Source: Pseudoduganella rivuli (lineage in GTDB: Bacteria > Pseudomonadota > Gammaproteobacteria > Burkholderiales > Burkholderiaceae_D). From it: a stretch of DNA of 64,000 bases. Location of the stretch: contig NZ_WKJJ01000024.1 in NCBI RefSeq assembly GCF_009674485.1, forward strand, positions 1-64,000. The letters run 5' to 3'. Numbering within the stretch: the first letter of the stretch is position 1; each line of letters opens with the position of its first letter. This document shows positions 28,116 to 37,272 of the stretch, piece after piece. The position numbers and the translations under genes were made by a program. The notes beneath the pieces were generated by a model, which made no database searches, had not been told where the DNA came from, and was given only the letters and a program-made list of their open reading frames with translations.

Positions 28116-30932
28116 ATGAGCGACAACTCCGTCACGGAACAGCAAAAGGAATGGCAAGCCGCCATCGCCAGCAACGATGTCGAACGCCTCAATAACGCGG
28201 CGGTACGGCTGGCCAGCGACGGCAACCTGGGCATCGTGGAATTGTTCGACACGGCGCAGCGCCTCAGCGGCGCCCAGCGCAACGACCACGCCCAATCGCT
28301 GTACCGCGTGTGGCTGGACAATACCAAGTCGCCACTGGCGTACGCCGCGTGGTTCAACCTGGCCGTGCTGCAAGTGGAAGGCGACCAGGCTGCCGCGGAA
28401 GCGTCGTACCGCGCCGCGCTGGCGCAAAATCCCCAGTTCGTCGAAGGCTTGCTGAACCTGGGTACCTTGCTGGAGCGCATGAAGCGCCCGGAAGAATCGC
28501 TGGAACTGTGGCACCGCGCTGTCAACCTGTCGCCGCCAAACACGGCCCCGACCCGCGCCCTGCGCGTGCAGGCGCTGAACAATATCGGCCGCCTGCAGGA
28601 AATCCTCAAGCGCATGCCGGAAGCGGAAGCGGCGCTGGCGGAAAGCCTGCGGCTGGAACCGGACCAGCGCAACGTCATCACGCACTGGGTGCATTTGCGC
28701 CAGAAACAGTGCAACTGGCCTGTGTTCGACCAGTCGATCGGCATTACCGAGCGCAAGCTGCTGGACGGCACGTCCGCGCTGGCCATGTTGAGCGCGTCGC
28801 CGGAACCGATCGAACAGGTGGGTGCGTCGCAGCGCTACGTGGAAGAGAAGGTGCTGAAAGGCGTGGCGCCGATGGCGACCGCCGGCTACAAGCATGAACG
28901 CTTGCGCATCGGTTACCTGTCGTCGGACTTCTGCTCGCACGCGGTATCGATCCTGACGGCCGAGCTGTATGGCTTGCACGACCGCAGCAAATTCGAAGTG
29001 TTCGGTTTTTGCTGGAGCCGCGAAGACGGTTCGCCGCTGCGCGCCCGCGTGATTGCCGGCATGGACCACCATATCCGCATCGGCGCCCTGTCCGACCTGG
29101 AAGCGGCGCAACTGATCCGCGCCTGTGAAATCGACATCCTGGTCGACCTGCACGGCCTGACCTTGAATGCGCGCCACAACATCCTGTCGTACCGCCCCGC
29201 GCCCGTGCAGGTGACGTGGCTGGGCTTGCCCGGTCCGACCGCCCTGCCGGAAATCGATTACGTGATTTCCGATCCGTTCGTGATGCCGCCCGAGCTGGAG
29301 CCTTTCTTCACTGAAAAGCCGCTGCACATGCCGCACACGTTCCAGATCAACGACCGCCAGCGCCAGATCGGCCCGAAACCCTCGCGCCAGTCCTGCGGCT
29401 TGCCGGAAGACGCGTACGTGTTCTGCGCGTTCAACAATACGTTCAAGATCATCCCGGAAGTGTTCGACAGCTGGATGCGCATCATGCACGCAGTGCCGCA
29501 CTCCGTGCTGTGGCTGGTGGCCGATGGCGACATCGTGCGCACCAATTTGCAGCGCGAAGCCAAGCTGCGCGGCATCGACCCGGACCGCCTGCTGTTTGCC
29601 GCCCGCGTGGCGCCGGCCGATTACCTGGCGCGTTTCCAGGTGGCCGACCTGTTCCTCGACACCAGCCCGTTCGGCGGCGGCACCACGGCCAGCGATGCGC
29701 TGTGGGCCGGCTTGCCGGTACTGACGTGCGCCGGCAAGACGTTCTCGTCGCGCATGGCGGGCAGCCTGCTGCGCGCCGTCGGTTTGCCGGAACTGGTGAC
29801 GTTTACGATGGCCGATTATGAAGCGCTGGCCATCAAGCTGGGCAATGACCGCGCCGCCACGGCCGAGTTGCACAAGAAGCTGGACGACAACCGCCTGACC
29901 GCGCCGCTGTTCGACAGCGAGCGCTTCGTGCGCGACCTGGAAGAGCGCTTCCTGGAAATCGTGGTCGACCCGGACCGCGCCATCGCCCCCAACGGTTTCC
30001 CGCTGGTATCGATCCTGATTCCGACCCACAACCGGCCGGATTACTGCGAACTGGCGCTGAAAAGCGCACTGGCGCAAACCTATCCGAACGTGGAAATCAT
30101 CATCAGCGACAACAGCGATGACGAAGCCACCCGCACCCGCTTTGCGCCGTACATCGCCAAGCACCCGCAAATCCGCTATTACCGCGTACCGGGCTACAGC
30201 CAGTACGACAATGGCGTCAATTGCCTCAAGCATTCGCGTGGCGATTACTTCAATTACCTGATGGACGATGACTTGTTCCATCCGGACAAGATCATGCGCA
30301 TGATGTCGTTCATGCTGACCGATGAAAAAATCGGCCTGGTGACGTCGTTCCGCCAGCTGATCGATGCGGTCGGCAACGATATCGCGCCGATTCCCGGCAC
30401 CGAGCGCCTGTTTGAAACGGAAGTGCGCCTGAACGGCGCCCAGCTGGGCCACCTGCTGTTGACGGGCGGCCGCAACCTGATCGGCGAACCCACCACGGTG
30501 CTGATCCGCAAGAGCGCGATGGAACAAAAATTCGGCGTGTTCACGGGCCGGCAATACATGGTGCTGTCCGACGTGGCGACATGGCTGGCGATTTTGACCC
30601 ATCATGATGCTGTCTACCTGCCGGAAACGCTCAGCTATTTCCGCCTGCATGGCTTGCAGGACCAGCGCGGCAATGGCCAGGCCATCCGCGCCAACGTCGA
30701 CTGGATCCAGCTGTACAGCGATGCGCTGCAACACGGCCGCTTCCTGGAAAGCCCGACCGCCGACGAACAACTGGCCAGCAAGTTGACCACCTGCATCTGG
30801 TACCTGGGCACGATGCGCGAAGAAATCCGCAACGGCAATTTCGACGTCGCCAGGATTGAGGAAACCATCAGCCATGCCATGCGCATGTTGCTGACCAAAC
30901 CCGCAGCGCGAGGCGCGCACGGAGCAGCATGA
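28116..30932 (+). CDS. TPR - GT41 (OGT/SPINDLY-like) - GT2 glycosyltransferase fusion
   Basis: 938 aa from the ATG at 28116, preceded by an AAGGA ribosome-binding site. Residues about 60-190 are TPR-like helices. Residues about 255-620 are a GT41 catalytic region close to eukaryotic O-GlcNAc transferase motifs: IGYLSSDFCSHAVS (catalytic-type His), DLHGLTLNARHNILSYRPAP, VTWLGLPGPT, FNNTFKIIPEVFDSWM and FGGGTTASDALWAGLPVLT. Residues about 628-900 are a GT2 domain with VSILIPTHNRPDYCE and the metal-binding YLMDDDLFHPD. GT41 enzymes glycosylate Ser/Thr (or Asn in HMW1C relatives) of proteins in the cytosol. GT2 could extend the glycan. The neighbouring Ser/Thr-saturated giant proteins are obvious candidate acceptors, but this is inference. 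Confidence 0.88.
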   Translation: MSDNSVTEQQKEWQAAIASNDVERLNNAAVRLASDGNLGIVELFDTAQRLSGAQRNDHAQSLYRVWLDNTKSPLAYAAWFNLAVLQVEGDQAAAEASYRAALAQNPQFVEGLLNLGTLLERMKRPEESLELWHRAVNLSPPNTAPTRALRVQALNNIGRLQEILKRMPEAEAALAESLRLEPDQRNVITHWVHLRQKQCNWPVFDQSIGITERKLLDGTSALAMLSASPEPIEQVGASQRYVEEKVLKGVAPMATAGYKHERLRIGYLSSDFCSHAVSILTAELYGLHDRSKFEVFGFCWSREDGSPLRARVIAGMDHHIRIGALSDLEAAQLIRACEIDILVDLHGLTLNARHNILSYRPAPVQVTWLGLPGPTALPEIDYVISDPFVMPPELEPFFTEKPLHMPHTFQINDRQRQIGPKPSRQSCGLPEDAYVFCAFNNTFKIIPEVFDSWMRIMHAVPHSVLWLVADGDIVRTNLQREAKLRGIDPDRLLFAARVAPADYLARFQVADLFLDTSPFGGGTTASDALWAGLPVLTCAGKTFSSRMAGSLLRAVGLPELVTFTMADYEALAIKLGNDRAATAELHKKLDDNRLTAPLFDSERFVRDLEERFLEIVVDPDRAIAPNGFPLVSILIPTHNRPDYCELALKSALAQTYPNVEIIISDNSDDEATRTRFAPYIAKHPQIRYYRVPGYSQYDNGVNCLKHSRGDYFNYLMDDDLFHPDKIMRMMSFMLTDEKIGLVTSFRQLIDAVGNDIAPIPGTERLFETEVRLNGAQLGHLLLTGGRNLIGEPTTVLIRKSAMEQKFGVFTGRQYMVLSDVATWLAILTHHDAVYLPETLSYFRLHGLQDQRGNGQAIRANVDWIQLYSDALQHGRFLESPTADEQLASKLTTCIWYLGTMREEIRNGNFDVARIEETISHAMRMLLTKPAARGAHGAA

Positions 30933-31741
30933 TGACGAGTACTGTGGACCTGGCGCGCCGTATCCGCTTGCATTGCCTGCAGATGTGCCATACCAAGCGC
31001 GCCTCGCACCTGGGCGGCGCGTTTTCCGTGGCCGATATCCTGGCGGTGCTGTACGGCGGCGTGATGCAGGTCGATACGGCCCAGCCGAAATGGCCGGGCC
31101 GCGACCGCCTGTTTTACAGCAAGGGACATGCCTGCACGGCGCTGTACGCGGCGCTGGCGGAAAAAGGCTTTTATGGCGTGGAAGCGCTGGACACGTACAC
31201 CGACAACGGCAGCGTGTTCACGTCGCACGTCAACCACAAGGTGCCCGGCGTGGAACTGTCGACCGGCAGCCTCGGCCATGCTTTGCCGGTGGCCGCCGGC
31301 GTCGCCCTGGGCGGCCTGCGCCGCAAGCAGCCATGGCACACGTATGCGATCGTCAGCGATGGCGAACTGGACGAAGGCTCCAACTGGGAAGCCATCCTGT
31401 TCGCGCCACACCACGGGCTGGACAACCTGACGCTGGTCGTCGATTACAACAAGATCCAGAGCTTCGGCCATACGGCGCAAGTGTTGAACCTCGATCCGCT
31501 CGACGCGAAATTCGCCAGCTTCGGCTGGGACGTGCGGGAAGTCGATGGCCACGACCATGCGCAACTGGCGGCCGCCCTCGGCAAGGAAGGCCGCATTGCC
31601 GGCAAGCCACGCGTGGTGATTGCCCACACGGTCAAGGGCAAGGGCGTCAGCTTCATGGAACATCAGCTGGCGTGGCACTATAAATCGCCCGATGCGGCGC
31701 AACTGGCGGCCGCGCAGGCGGAATTGCAGGGAATCGCATGA
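30929..31741 (+). CDS. Transketolase, N-terminal (ThDP-binding) subunit
   Basis: 270 aa, matching the split-transketolase N subunit. Visible features are the His-rich substrate/ThDP region (KRASHLGGAFSVADILAVLY, SKGHACTALYAALAEKG), the GSLGHALPVAAG stretch, and the ThDP/Mg motif in IVSDGELDEGSNWEA followed by VVDYNKIQ. The first ATG overlaps the preceding stop (ATGA), and a second ATG follows at once. With the next gene it should form one enzyme that moves two-carbon ketol units. In this operon it is more likely a sugar-branching or tailoring enzyme than central metabolism. Confidence 0.9.
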   Translation: MMTSTVDLARRIRLHCLQMCHTKRASHLGGAFSVADILAVLYGGVMQVDTAQPKWPGRDRLFYSKGHACTALYAALAEKGFYGVEALDTYTDNGSVFTSHVNHKVPGVELSTGSLGHALPVAAGVALGGLRRKQPWHTYAIVSDGELDEGSNWEAILFAPHHGLDNLTLVVDYNKIQSFGHTAQVLNLDPLDAKFASFGWDVREVDGHDHAQLAAALGKEGRIAGKPRVVIAHTVKGKGVSFMEHQLAWHYKSPDAAQLAAAQAELQGIA

Positions 31742-32661
31742 GAAACAGTTTTATCAAGACCTTGATGGCGCAGGCGTACCAGGACGAACGCATCTTCCTG
31801 CTGTGCGGCGACCTCGGCTACTCGGTGCTGGAACCGTTCGCGGAAGCGTTCCCCGACCGTTTCCTGAACGTGGGCATCGCGGAACAAAACATGGTGGGCC
31901 TGGCGACCGGTCTCAGCATGGAGGGTTACACGCCGTTCTGCTATTCGATCGGTAATTTCCCCACGTTGCGGGCGATGGAACAAATCCGCTATGACGTCGC
32001 GTACCACGAAGCCAATGTGAAAATCATTGCCGTGGGCGGCGGCTATGCCTACGGCCCGCTGTCGACGTCGCACCATACGACGGAAGAACTGGGCATGCTG
32101 CGCACCATCCCCGGCATGGTGGTGACGGCGCCCGGCGACCCGTCCGAAGTCGACGCCATGACGGCCTTCATCGCGCAGCACCAGGGCCCATGCTACATGC
32201 GCCTGAACAAGGCCGGCGAAGCGCGTTTGCATGCGCAGCCGCCCACGCTGACCCTGGGCGCCATCCTGCCCGTGCGCACGACGGCAAACGCCACGGCCGC
32301 CGTGCTGGCGACGGGCGACATGGTGGGCTATGCGGCGCGTTTCCTGGAACAGCACGCGCCACAGGTGGACTTGTACAGCGTGCCGTTCGTGAACCCGATC
32401 GATACCGCGCACCTGGCCGCCATTGCGCAGCGCTACCGCCACCTGGCCACCCTGGAAGAACACCAGGCCAACGGCGGCATGGGCTCGGCCATCCTGGAAC
32501 GCCTGCACGACTTGCTGGACGACGGCGCTCTGCCGCAATTGCCGGCCGTGAAACGCATTGCCATCCCGAATGCCTTCATCAGCATTGCCGGCAGCCAGGA
32601 CTACTTGCGCGACAAGATGGGACTGACCCTGGACAACTGGGTTACCCGCTCCCTCACTTAG
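31738..32661 (+). CDS. Transketolase, C-terminal (pyrimidine-binding) subunit
   Basis: 307 aa. The pyrimidine-binding domain carries the catalytic Glu region FLNVGIAEQNMVGLATGLSM and the conserved GGGYAYGPLSTSHHTTEELG loop. The transketolase C-domain follows (YSVPFVNPIDTAHL, LEEHQANGGMGSA). It overlaps the N subunit by four bases (ATGA) and completes that enzyme. Split transketolases inside CDP-dideoxysugar clusters have been linked to C-branched sugars, which fits rfbFGH upstream. Confidence 0.9.
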   Translation: MRNSFIKTLMAQAYQDERIFLLCGDLGYSVLEPFAEAFPDRFLNVGIAEQNMVGLATGLSMEGYTPFCYSIGNFPTLRAMEQIRYDVAYHEANVKIIAVGGGYAYGPLSTSHHTTEELGMLRTIPGMVVTAPGDPSEVDAMTAFIAQHQGPCYMRLNKAGEARLHAQPPTLTLGAILPVRTTANATAAVLATGDMVGYAARFLEQHAPQVDLYSVPFVNPIDTAHLAAIAQRYRHLATLEEHQANGGMGSAILERLHDLLDDGALPQLPAVKRIAIPNAFISIAGSQDYLRDKMGLTLDNWVTRSLT

Positions 32662-32668
32662 GAATCCG

Positions 32669-33535
32669 ATGAAAACCCGCCCCTACATCATCCTCACCCC
32701 GACGTACTGCGTCAGCGCCGGCGTGCGCGTGATGCACCAGCTGTGCCACGAATTGAACACCATCGGCTTCGATGCGCGCCTGATGCTGACGTCGAACCTG
32801 TCGCCGCCCGGCCAGCCGCTGCTCAATCCCGCACTGAACACGCCCACCATCAACCAGGACTTCAACGAAGAGTGGTGGGCGGCGATGAACGAGGATTGCA
32901 TCGTGATTTACCCGGACAGCATCCGCGGCAATCCGTTGAATGCCAAGCGCTACGTGATGTACATCCTGGGCACGGAAACCCAGCCGGCGCCGGACGATGA
33001 ATTCCGCGTCTACTACTCGCGCTCGTACCGCTTCGACAAGCGCAAATCCGCGCCCGTGCTGTTCTACTTCCCGGTGGATCTATCGCTGTTCAATACGCGC
33101 AATGCGCCGGAGCGCACGCAGGACATGCTGTGGCTGGGCAAGGGTTCGCGCTTTTGCACGGAAAAGCCCGCCAACGTGGTCGACATCACGTACCAGTGGC
33201 CGGCCACGCGGCCCGAGCTGGCGGAACAGTTGCGCAAGACACGCTACATGTATTCCTATGACGCGCTGAGCTGCACCAACAACGAAGCCGTGCTGTGCGG
33301 CGCCATCGTGATTCTCAAGCACGTCAGCTACCACGACATGAAGTGGACGCGCGAAGACATGGAATATTACGAACTGGGGACCGGCGGCATGGCGTTCGGC
33401 GATTCGCCGGCGGAAATCGACCGCGCAATCCGCACGGCCGACGAGGCGCAGGCCCGGGCCCGCTATGCGGTGGCGACATTCCGCCATGATTTGCTGAAGT
33501 TTGCGGACCAGACGCAGAGCCATTTCATTTTGTAA
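32669..33535 (+). CDS. Glycosyltransferase-like protein, last gene of operon
   Basis: 288 aa. The N-terminus YIILTPTYCVSAGVRVMHQL and the pattern of a Rossmann-like first half plus a second half with EAVLCGAIVILKHVSYHD resemble GT-B glycosyltransferases. It is short and the family is uncertain. It starts 7 bp after the transketolase C subunit and is followed by a strong terminator. It probably adds a sugar in the glycan made by this operon, but the donor and acceptor are unknown. Confidence 0.6.
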   Translation: MKTRPYIILTPTYCVSAGVRVMHQLCHELNTIGFDARLMLTSNLSPPGQPLLNPALNTPTINQDFNEEWWAAMNEDCIVIYPDSIRGNPLNAKRYVMYILGTETQPAPDDEFRVYYSRSYRFDKRKSAPVLFYFPVDLSLFNTRNAPERTQDMLWLGKGSRFCTEKPANVVDITYQWPATRPELAEQLRKTRYMYSYDALSCTNNEAVLCGAIVILKHVSYHDMKWTREDMEYYELGTGGMAFGDSPAEIDRAIRTADEAQARARYAVATFRHDLLKFADQTQSHFIL

Positions 33536-33555
33536 GGCCCTCCTGGCGGAGGATG

Positions 33556-33586
33556 CGGCCGGTATTTGCACCGGCCGTTTCTGTTT
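33556..33586 (+). terminator. Rho-independent terminator of the glycan operon
   Basis: Perfect 8-bp GC-rich stem (33556-33563 / 33570-33577), 6-nt loop, then TTTCTGTTT. It lies 20 bp after the last operon stop and ends at the stop codon of the convergent membrane-fusion gene. Confidence 0.85.
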
Positions 33587-34949
33587 ATGGTTCCCGCAGC
33601 GACTCGTCCAGCGCCTTGGTCAGCGGCCACAGCAGGTACGACATCACGGACCGCTTGCCCACCACGATTTCCCCCGTCACCGTCATGCCTGGCAACAGGC
33701 GGGCGCCCCCTTCCATCTTGCGCAGCTTGCTGTCGTCGCCCCACTCCACTGTGGCCAGGTAATACGCATTGGTGCCTTCGCCGGGGCGTACCTGGTCGCG
33801 CTTGAACGAGTCTTCGCTGATCGTGGTGACTTTGCCGTCCAGCATGCCGTGCTTCTGGTAGGGGAAGGCATCGAGCTTCACGTGGGCGATGTCGCCCTTC
33901 TTGATGTTGCCGATATCGAGCGAATCCACCTGGATTTCCGCTTCCAGCTTCGCGTTCAGCGGCACCAGCGTGAACATGGCTTCGGTGCCGCGCGCCACGG
34001 CGCCCTGCGATGCGACCTTGCCGATTTCCAGCACCACGGCGTCGGCCGGGGCCGTCAGCTGCACCAGCTTGTTGCGCAAGTCGGCCTTGGCCAATTGCTC
34101 GTTGATGCCGTCGCGGTCGCGGGTGGCGGCCAATAAATCTTCCATCGCGCGCTGGCGCCAGTTGCGGGTAAAGGCCGACAACTCGGCCTGGGCGCCGGCC
34201 AGCTCGCGCTGCATTTCCGCATCCTTGTTACGGCCCATCACCATCGAGCGTTCCACTTCCAGGCGGCGGTCGCGCGCTTCCAGCAATTGCATCTTGGCGC
34301 CGAAGTTTTCCGCCACCAGCTTTTCCTGCATGGCTTCGATTTCCGCCAGCGACTTGTGGCGCTGCGCCAGCACCACCTGGTCGCGCTGGTTGGTCTCGAT
34401 CGCGGCTTTCAGGCGCGCCACGTTCTGTTCCATGCGCTGTTTCTGCGCGTCGAAATTGGCCTGGCGCTCACTGGCCAGTTGCGCCTGCAACAGCTGGTCC
34501 GCGTCGCTGGCGCCGCGGGCTTCGACCGGCTTGCCGGACAGTTCCGCGCGCAGGCTGGCGGTCTGCGTATCGAGGCTGCGCAAGCGGTTGCGCAACTGGG
34601 TTTCGTCCGCCTGCGTGAAGGTCGGGTCCAGGGTCGCCAGCAAGTCGCCTTTCTTGACGACCTGGCCGGGGCGGACGTGGATGGCTTTCACGATGGCCGT
34701 ATCGAGCGGCGACACCACGATATTCGGTTGCGGATTGACGAGGCGGCCATGGGCCACGACGACTTTTTCCACCTTGGACAGGCTGGCCCACAGGATGAAC
34801 GAGAAAAACGCAAACGCCATCACGTGCAAGGTCAGGCGCACATAACGGGGCAGCGGATTGCGTTCGATGGCGTCCGCATCCGGCAGGAAATCGATTTCCG
34901 TCTGGTCGGACGGGCCGCGCTTGGCGGCGGAAGATTTGTTTGGTTCCAT
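33585..34949 (-). CDS. Type I secretion membrane-fusion protein (HlyD family)
   Basis: 454 aa. A short cytoplasmic N-terminus, one membrane segment at about residues 41-60, then a lipoyl-like half motif (VRPGQVVKKGDLLATLDP), a long coiled coil at about 100-290 and the C-terminal beta-barrel with GMTVTGEIVVGKRSV. HlyD proteins link the inner-membrane ABC exporter to an outer-membrane TolC-type channel; no TolC homologue is in the window. It starts 3 bp after the ABC transporter stop, so both form one unit. The three giant proteins are the likely cargo. Confidence 0.93.
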   Translation of the reverse strand: MEPNKSSAAKRGPSDQTEIDFLPDADAIERNPLPRYVRLTLHVMAFAFFSFILWASLSKVEKVVVAHGRLVNPQPNIVVSPLDTAIVKAIHVRPGQVVKKGDLLATLDPTFTQADETQLRNRLRSLDTQTASLRAELSGKPVEARGASDADQLLQAQLASERQANFDAQKQRMEQNVARLKAAIETNQRDQVVLAQRHKSLAEIEAMQEKLVAENFGAKMQLLEARDRRLEVERSMVMGRNKDAEMQRELAGAQAELSAFTRNWRQRAMEDLLAATRDRDGINEQLAKADLRNKLVQLTAPADAVVLEIGKVASQGAVARGTEAMFTLVPLNAKLEAEIQVDSLDIGNIKKGDIAHVKLDAFPYQKHGMLDGKVTTISEDSFKRDQVRPGEGTNAYYLATVEWGDDSKLRKMEGGARLLPGMTVTGEIVVGKRSVMSYLLWPLTKALDESLREP

Positions 34950-34952
34950 GGC

Positions 34953-37097
34953 TTACAAATGGCTGGTCTGCTGGTTCCACAGGTGCTGGTACGTGTCGCT
35001 GCGCGTCAGCAATTCCTGGTGGCGGCCCGCGTCGACCAGGCGGCCGCGCTGCATGACGAGGATGGAGTCCGCATTGACCAGGGTGGACAGGCGGTGCGAA
35101 ATCATCACCACGGTACGGCCCACGGCAATGCGCGACAGGTTCTTGATGAAAATCGCTTCGCTTTCCGGGTCCAGCGCGGACGCCGCTTCGTCGAGGATCA
35201 GGATACGCGGCTTGGCCAGCAGCGAGCGCGCAATGGACAGGCGCTGTTTCTGGCCGCCCGACAAGTTGGTGGCGTTTTCTTCCAGCAAGGTGTCATAGCC
35301 GTTCGGCAAGCGCTCGATGAATTCATCGGCGCCGGCCGCCGCCGCCGCTTCGGCGATTTCCTCGAACGTGGCGTCCGGCTTGGTGACGATCAGGTTTTCC
35401 CGCACGGTGCCGCGGAACAGGAAGTTTTCCTGCAACACGACGCCGATCTGGCGCCGCAAGTGCGGCAATTCGATTTCACGGGCATCGATGCCGTCAAAGC
35501 GCACGATGCCTTCCTGCACGTTATAGAGGCCCTGGATCACCTTGGTCAAGGTGGTCTTGCCGGAACCGGAACGGCCCACGATGCCGACCACGGTGCCGGG
35601 CTGGATCGTGAACGTGGTGCGGTCCAGCGCCGTGTTGGGCGAACCGGGATAGCGGAACGTCACGTCGTCGAAGCGGATTTCACCGTTCAGTATCGGACGC
35701 AGGCCGCCCGCGCCGGCGCGGCCTTCCGGCGCGCGGTTCATCACTTCGCCCAGCATCTTCACGGACAGCGCGGTTTCCTGGTATTCGTTGACCAGGCCCA
35801 CCAGCGCGATCAGCGGCTGCGTGACGCGCTGCGACAGCATCTGGAACGCGATCAGCGCACCGACCGACAAGGTGTTGTCGAACACGTCCTGCGCACCCAG
35901 CACGATGATCACGATCGGCATCAGCTTGCCGAGGAAGTCCGTGATGGCGTTACCCGTGATGGAAATCTGGCCCACGCGGAAGTGCATGGTGATGGCTTCG
36001 GCCGAACGCTGGTCCCAGCTGCGGCGCTGCGCCGGTTCGATTGCCAGCGCCTTCACCGTGCGCATGCCGTGGATGGTTTCCACCAGCATGCCCTGGCGCT
36101 GGCCTTCGGCCGCATACAATGCATTCAGGCGACGCTGGTACGCGGGCACCATGGCCGCGACAATCGCGCCGATCACGGCGGTAAAGGCCAGCACGATCAG
36201 CGCCAGCTTGGCCGAGTAGCTGAACAGGATGGGCAGGAAAATCACCAGCGCAATCAAGTCCAGGCCCGTGAAGAACAGGCGGCCCGTGAGGAAGTTGCGG
36301 ATCTTTTCCAGCTGCTGCATGTGGCGCGTGATCACGCCGGCCGTGTGGCTCTCAAAATAATCGATCGGCAGCGACAGCAAGTGGCTGAACACGCGCCGCG
36401 TCAGGCGCATGTCGATCTTGTTGGACGCGGCCAGCGTCAACATCTGGCGCAGGAAGCCGAACGTGGCGTCAAACACCAGCGCCAGCACGATACCGGCCGC
36501 CAGCACCCACAACGTGGTGACGCTCTGGTGCGTCAGCACCTTGTCGATGACGAGCTGGAAAAAGATCGGCGACGCCATCGCCAGCAAGTGCATGGCCACG
36601 GCGGCAATGAAGATGTCGCGGTACGCGGCCTTTTGCTTCAGGATTTCCGGGATAAACCAGCGCAAGCCGAATGGCTGGTTGGGGTCGGTCAATTTGTGCT
36701 GGCGCTTGAGGAACAGCACCTCGCCCTGCCAGCGCGCACAGAAGTCCGCCTGCGGCACCAGCACGATGCCGGCCTGGCTGTTGACGGGGTTCAGCACCGC
36801 CGCCAGCGTGTTGTCGCCGTCGCGCTTGACGCCGACCACGATCACCATATTGCCGTCCTGCAGGCGCGCCATCAGCGGGAACACGCCTTCTTGCGCCGTG
36901 AGTCCTTCCCAGGTCAGGTGTCCCGCTTTGGCTTTCAGGCCGATGTCATTGGCAATGCGCAACAGCAGTGTGTCACGTGGTTCTTCCGCGCCCAGCGCGT
37001 ATTCGTCGATCAGCCGTTCCGGATTGATCTGCAAACCATGATGTTGCGCGATCGCCGTCAGGCATTGGATGGCAGTGTGGGGGAATTTATCGTGCAT
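34953..37097 (-). CDS. Type I secretion ABC transporter with degenerate C39-like domain (HlyB type)
   Basis: About 714 aa from the ATG at 37097 (MHDKFPHTAIQ); an in-frame upstream extension to 37196 is not supported by homology. Residues 1-130 are a C39 peptidase-like domain. Aligned by eye with active C39 domains, the catalytic Cys position is occupied by Thr, so it should bind cargo without cutting, as in HlyB-type exporters of RTX proteins. Transmembrane helices follow (about 150-430), then the nucleotide-binding domain with Walker A GRSGSGKTT, signature LSGGQKQR, Walker B ILILDEAAS and the H-loop in ISHRLST. It is adjacent to giant gene 2 on the same strand. Confidence 0.93.
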   Translation of the reverse strand: MHDKFPHTAIQCLTAIAQHHGLQINPERLIDEYALGAEEPRDTLLLRIANDIGLKAKAGHLTWEGLTAQEGVFPLMARLQDGNMVIVVGVKRDGDNTLAAVLNPVNSQAGIVLVPQADFCARWQGEVLFLKRQHKLTDPNQPFGLRWFIPEILKQKAAYRDIFIAAVAMHLLAMASPIFFQLVIDKVLTHQSVTTLWVLAAGIVLALVFDATFGFLRQMLTLAASNKIDMRLTRRVFSHLLSLPIDYFESHTAGVITRHMQQLEKIRNFLTGRLFFTGLDLIALVIFLPILFSYSAKLALIVLAFTAVIGAIVAAMVPAYQRRLNALYAAEGQRQGMLVETIHGMRTVKALAIEPAQRRSWDQRSAEAITMHFRVGQISITGNAITDFLGKLMPIVIIVLGAQDVFDNTLSVGALIAFQMLSQRVTQPLIALVGLVNEYQETALSVKMLGEVMNRAPEGRAGAGGLRPILNGEIRFDDVTFRYPGSPNTALDRTTFTIQPGTVVGIVGRSGSGKTTLTKVIQGLYNVQEGIVRFDGIDAREIELPHLRRQIGVVLQENFLFRGTVRENLIVTKPDATFEEIAEAAAAAGADEFIERLPNGYDTLLEENATNLSGGQKQRLSIARSLLAKPRILILDEAASALDPESEAIFIKNLSRIAVGRTVVMISHRLSTLVNADSILVMQRGRLVDAGRHQELLTRSDTYQHLWNQQTSHL

Positions 37098-37272
37098 CGA
37101 TTCGCTTGAGCATGTGGAAAGCGCGAGTTGCACCCTTGCAAGGTGCACCCGCCTTTGGATTCTACCCCAGAGATGTCGGCGCCGGAGCTTTTTCAAAGCC
37201 CGGATTAGCGCGGCAGAACGGGCTGTCCTGCCGCTTTTCTTCTACTGCTGAGCTGCCTTGTTGATGCTGTGC
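37098..37272 (-). other. Gap between giant gene 2 and the secretion genes
   Basis: No gene. A 7-bp GC-rich inverted repeat (37210-37216 / 37228-37234) lies 40 bp after the giant gene 2 stop. It has a T-run only on the plus strand, so its terminator role for the minus-strand gene is weak. Partial read-through into the transporter genes is possible. Confidence 0.4.

Noticed and set aside
34287..37109. 940-codon plus-strand open frame across the secretion genes
   Set aside because: Shadow of the ABC transporter and membrane-fusion genes, whose Walker, signature and coiled-coil features are on the minus strand.
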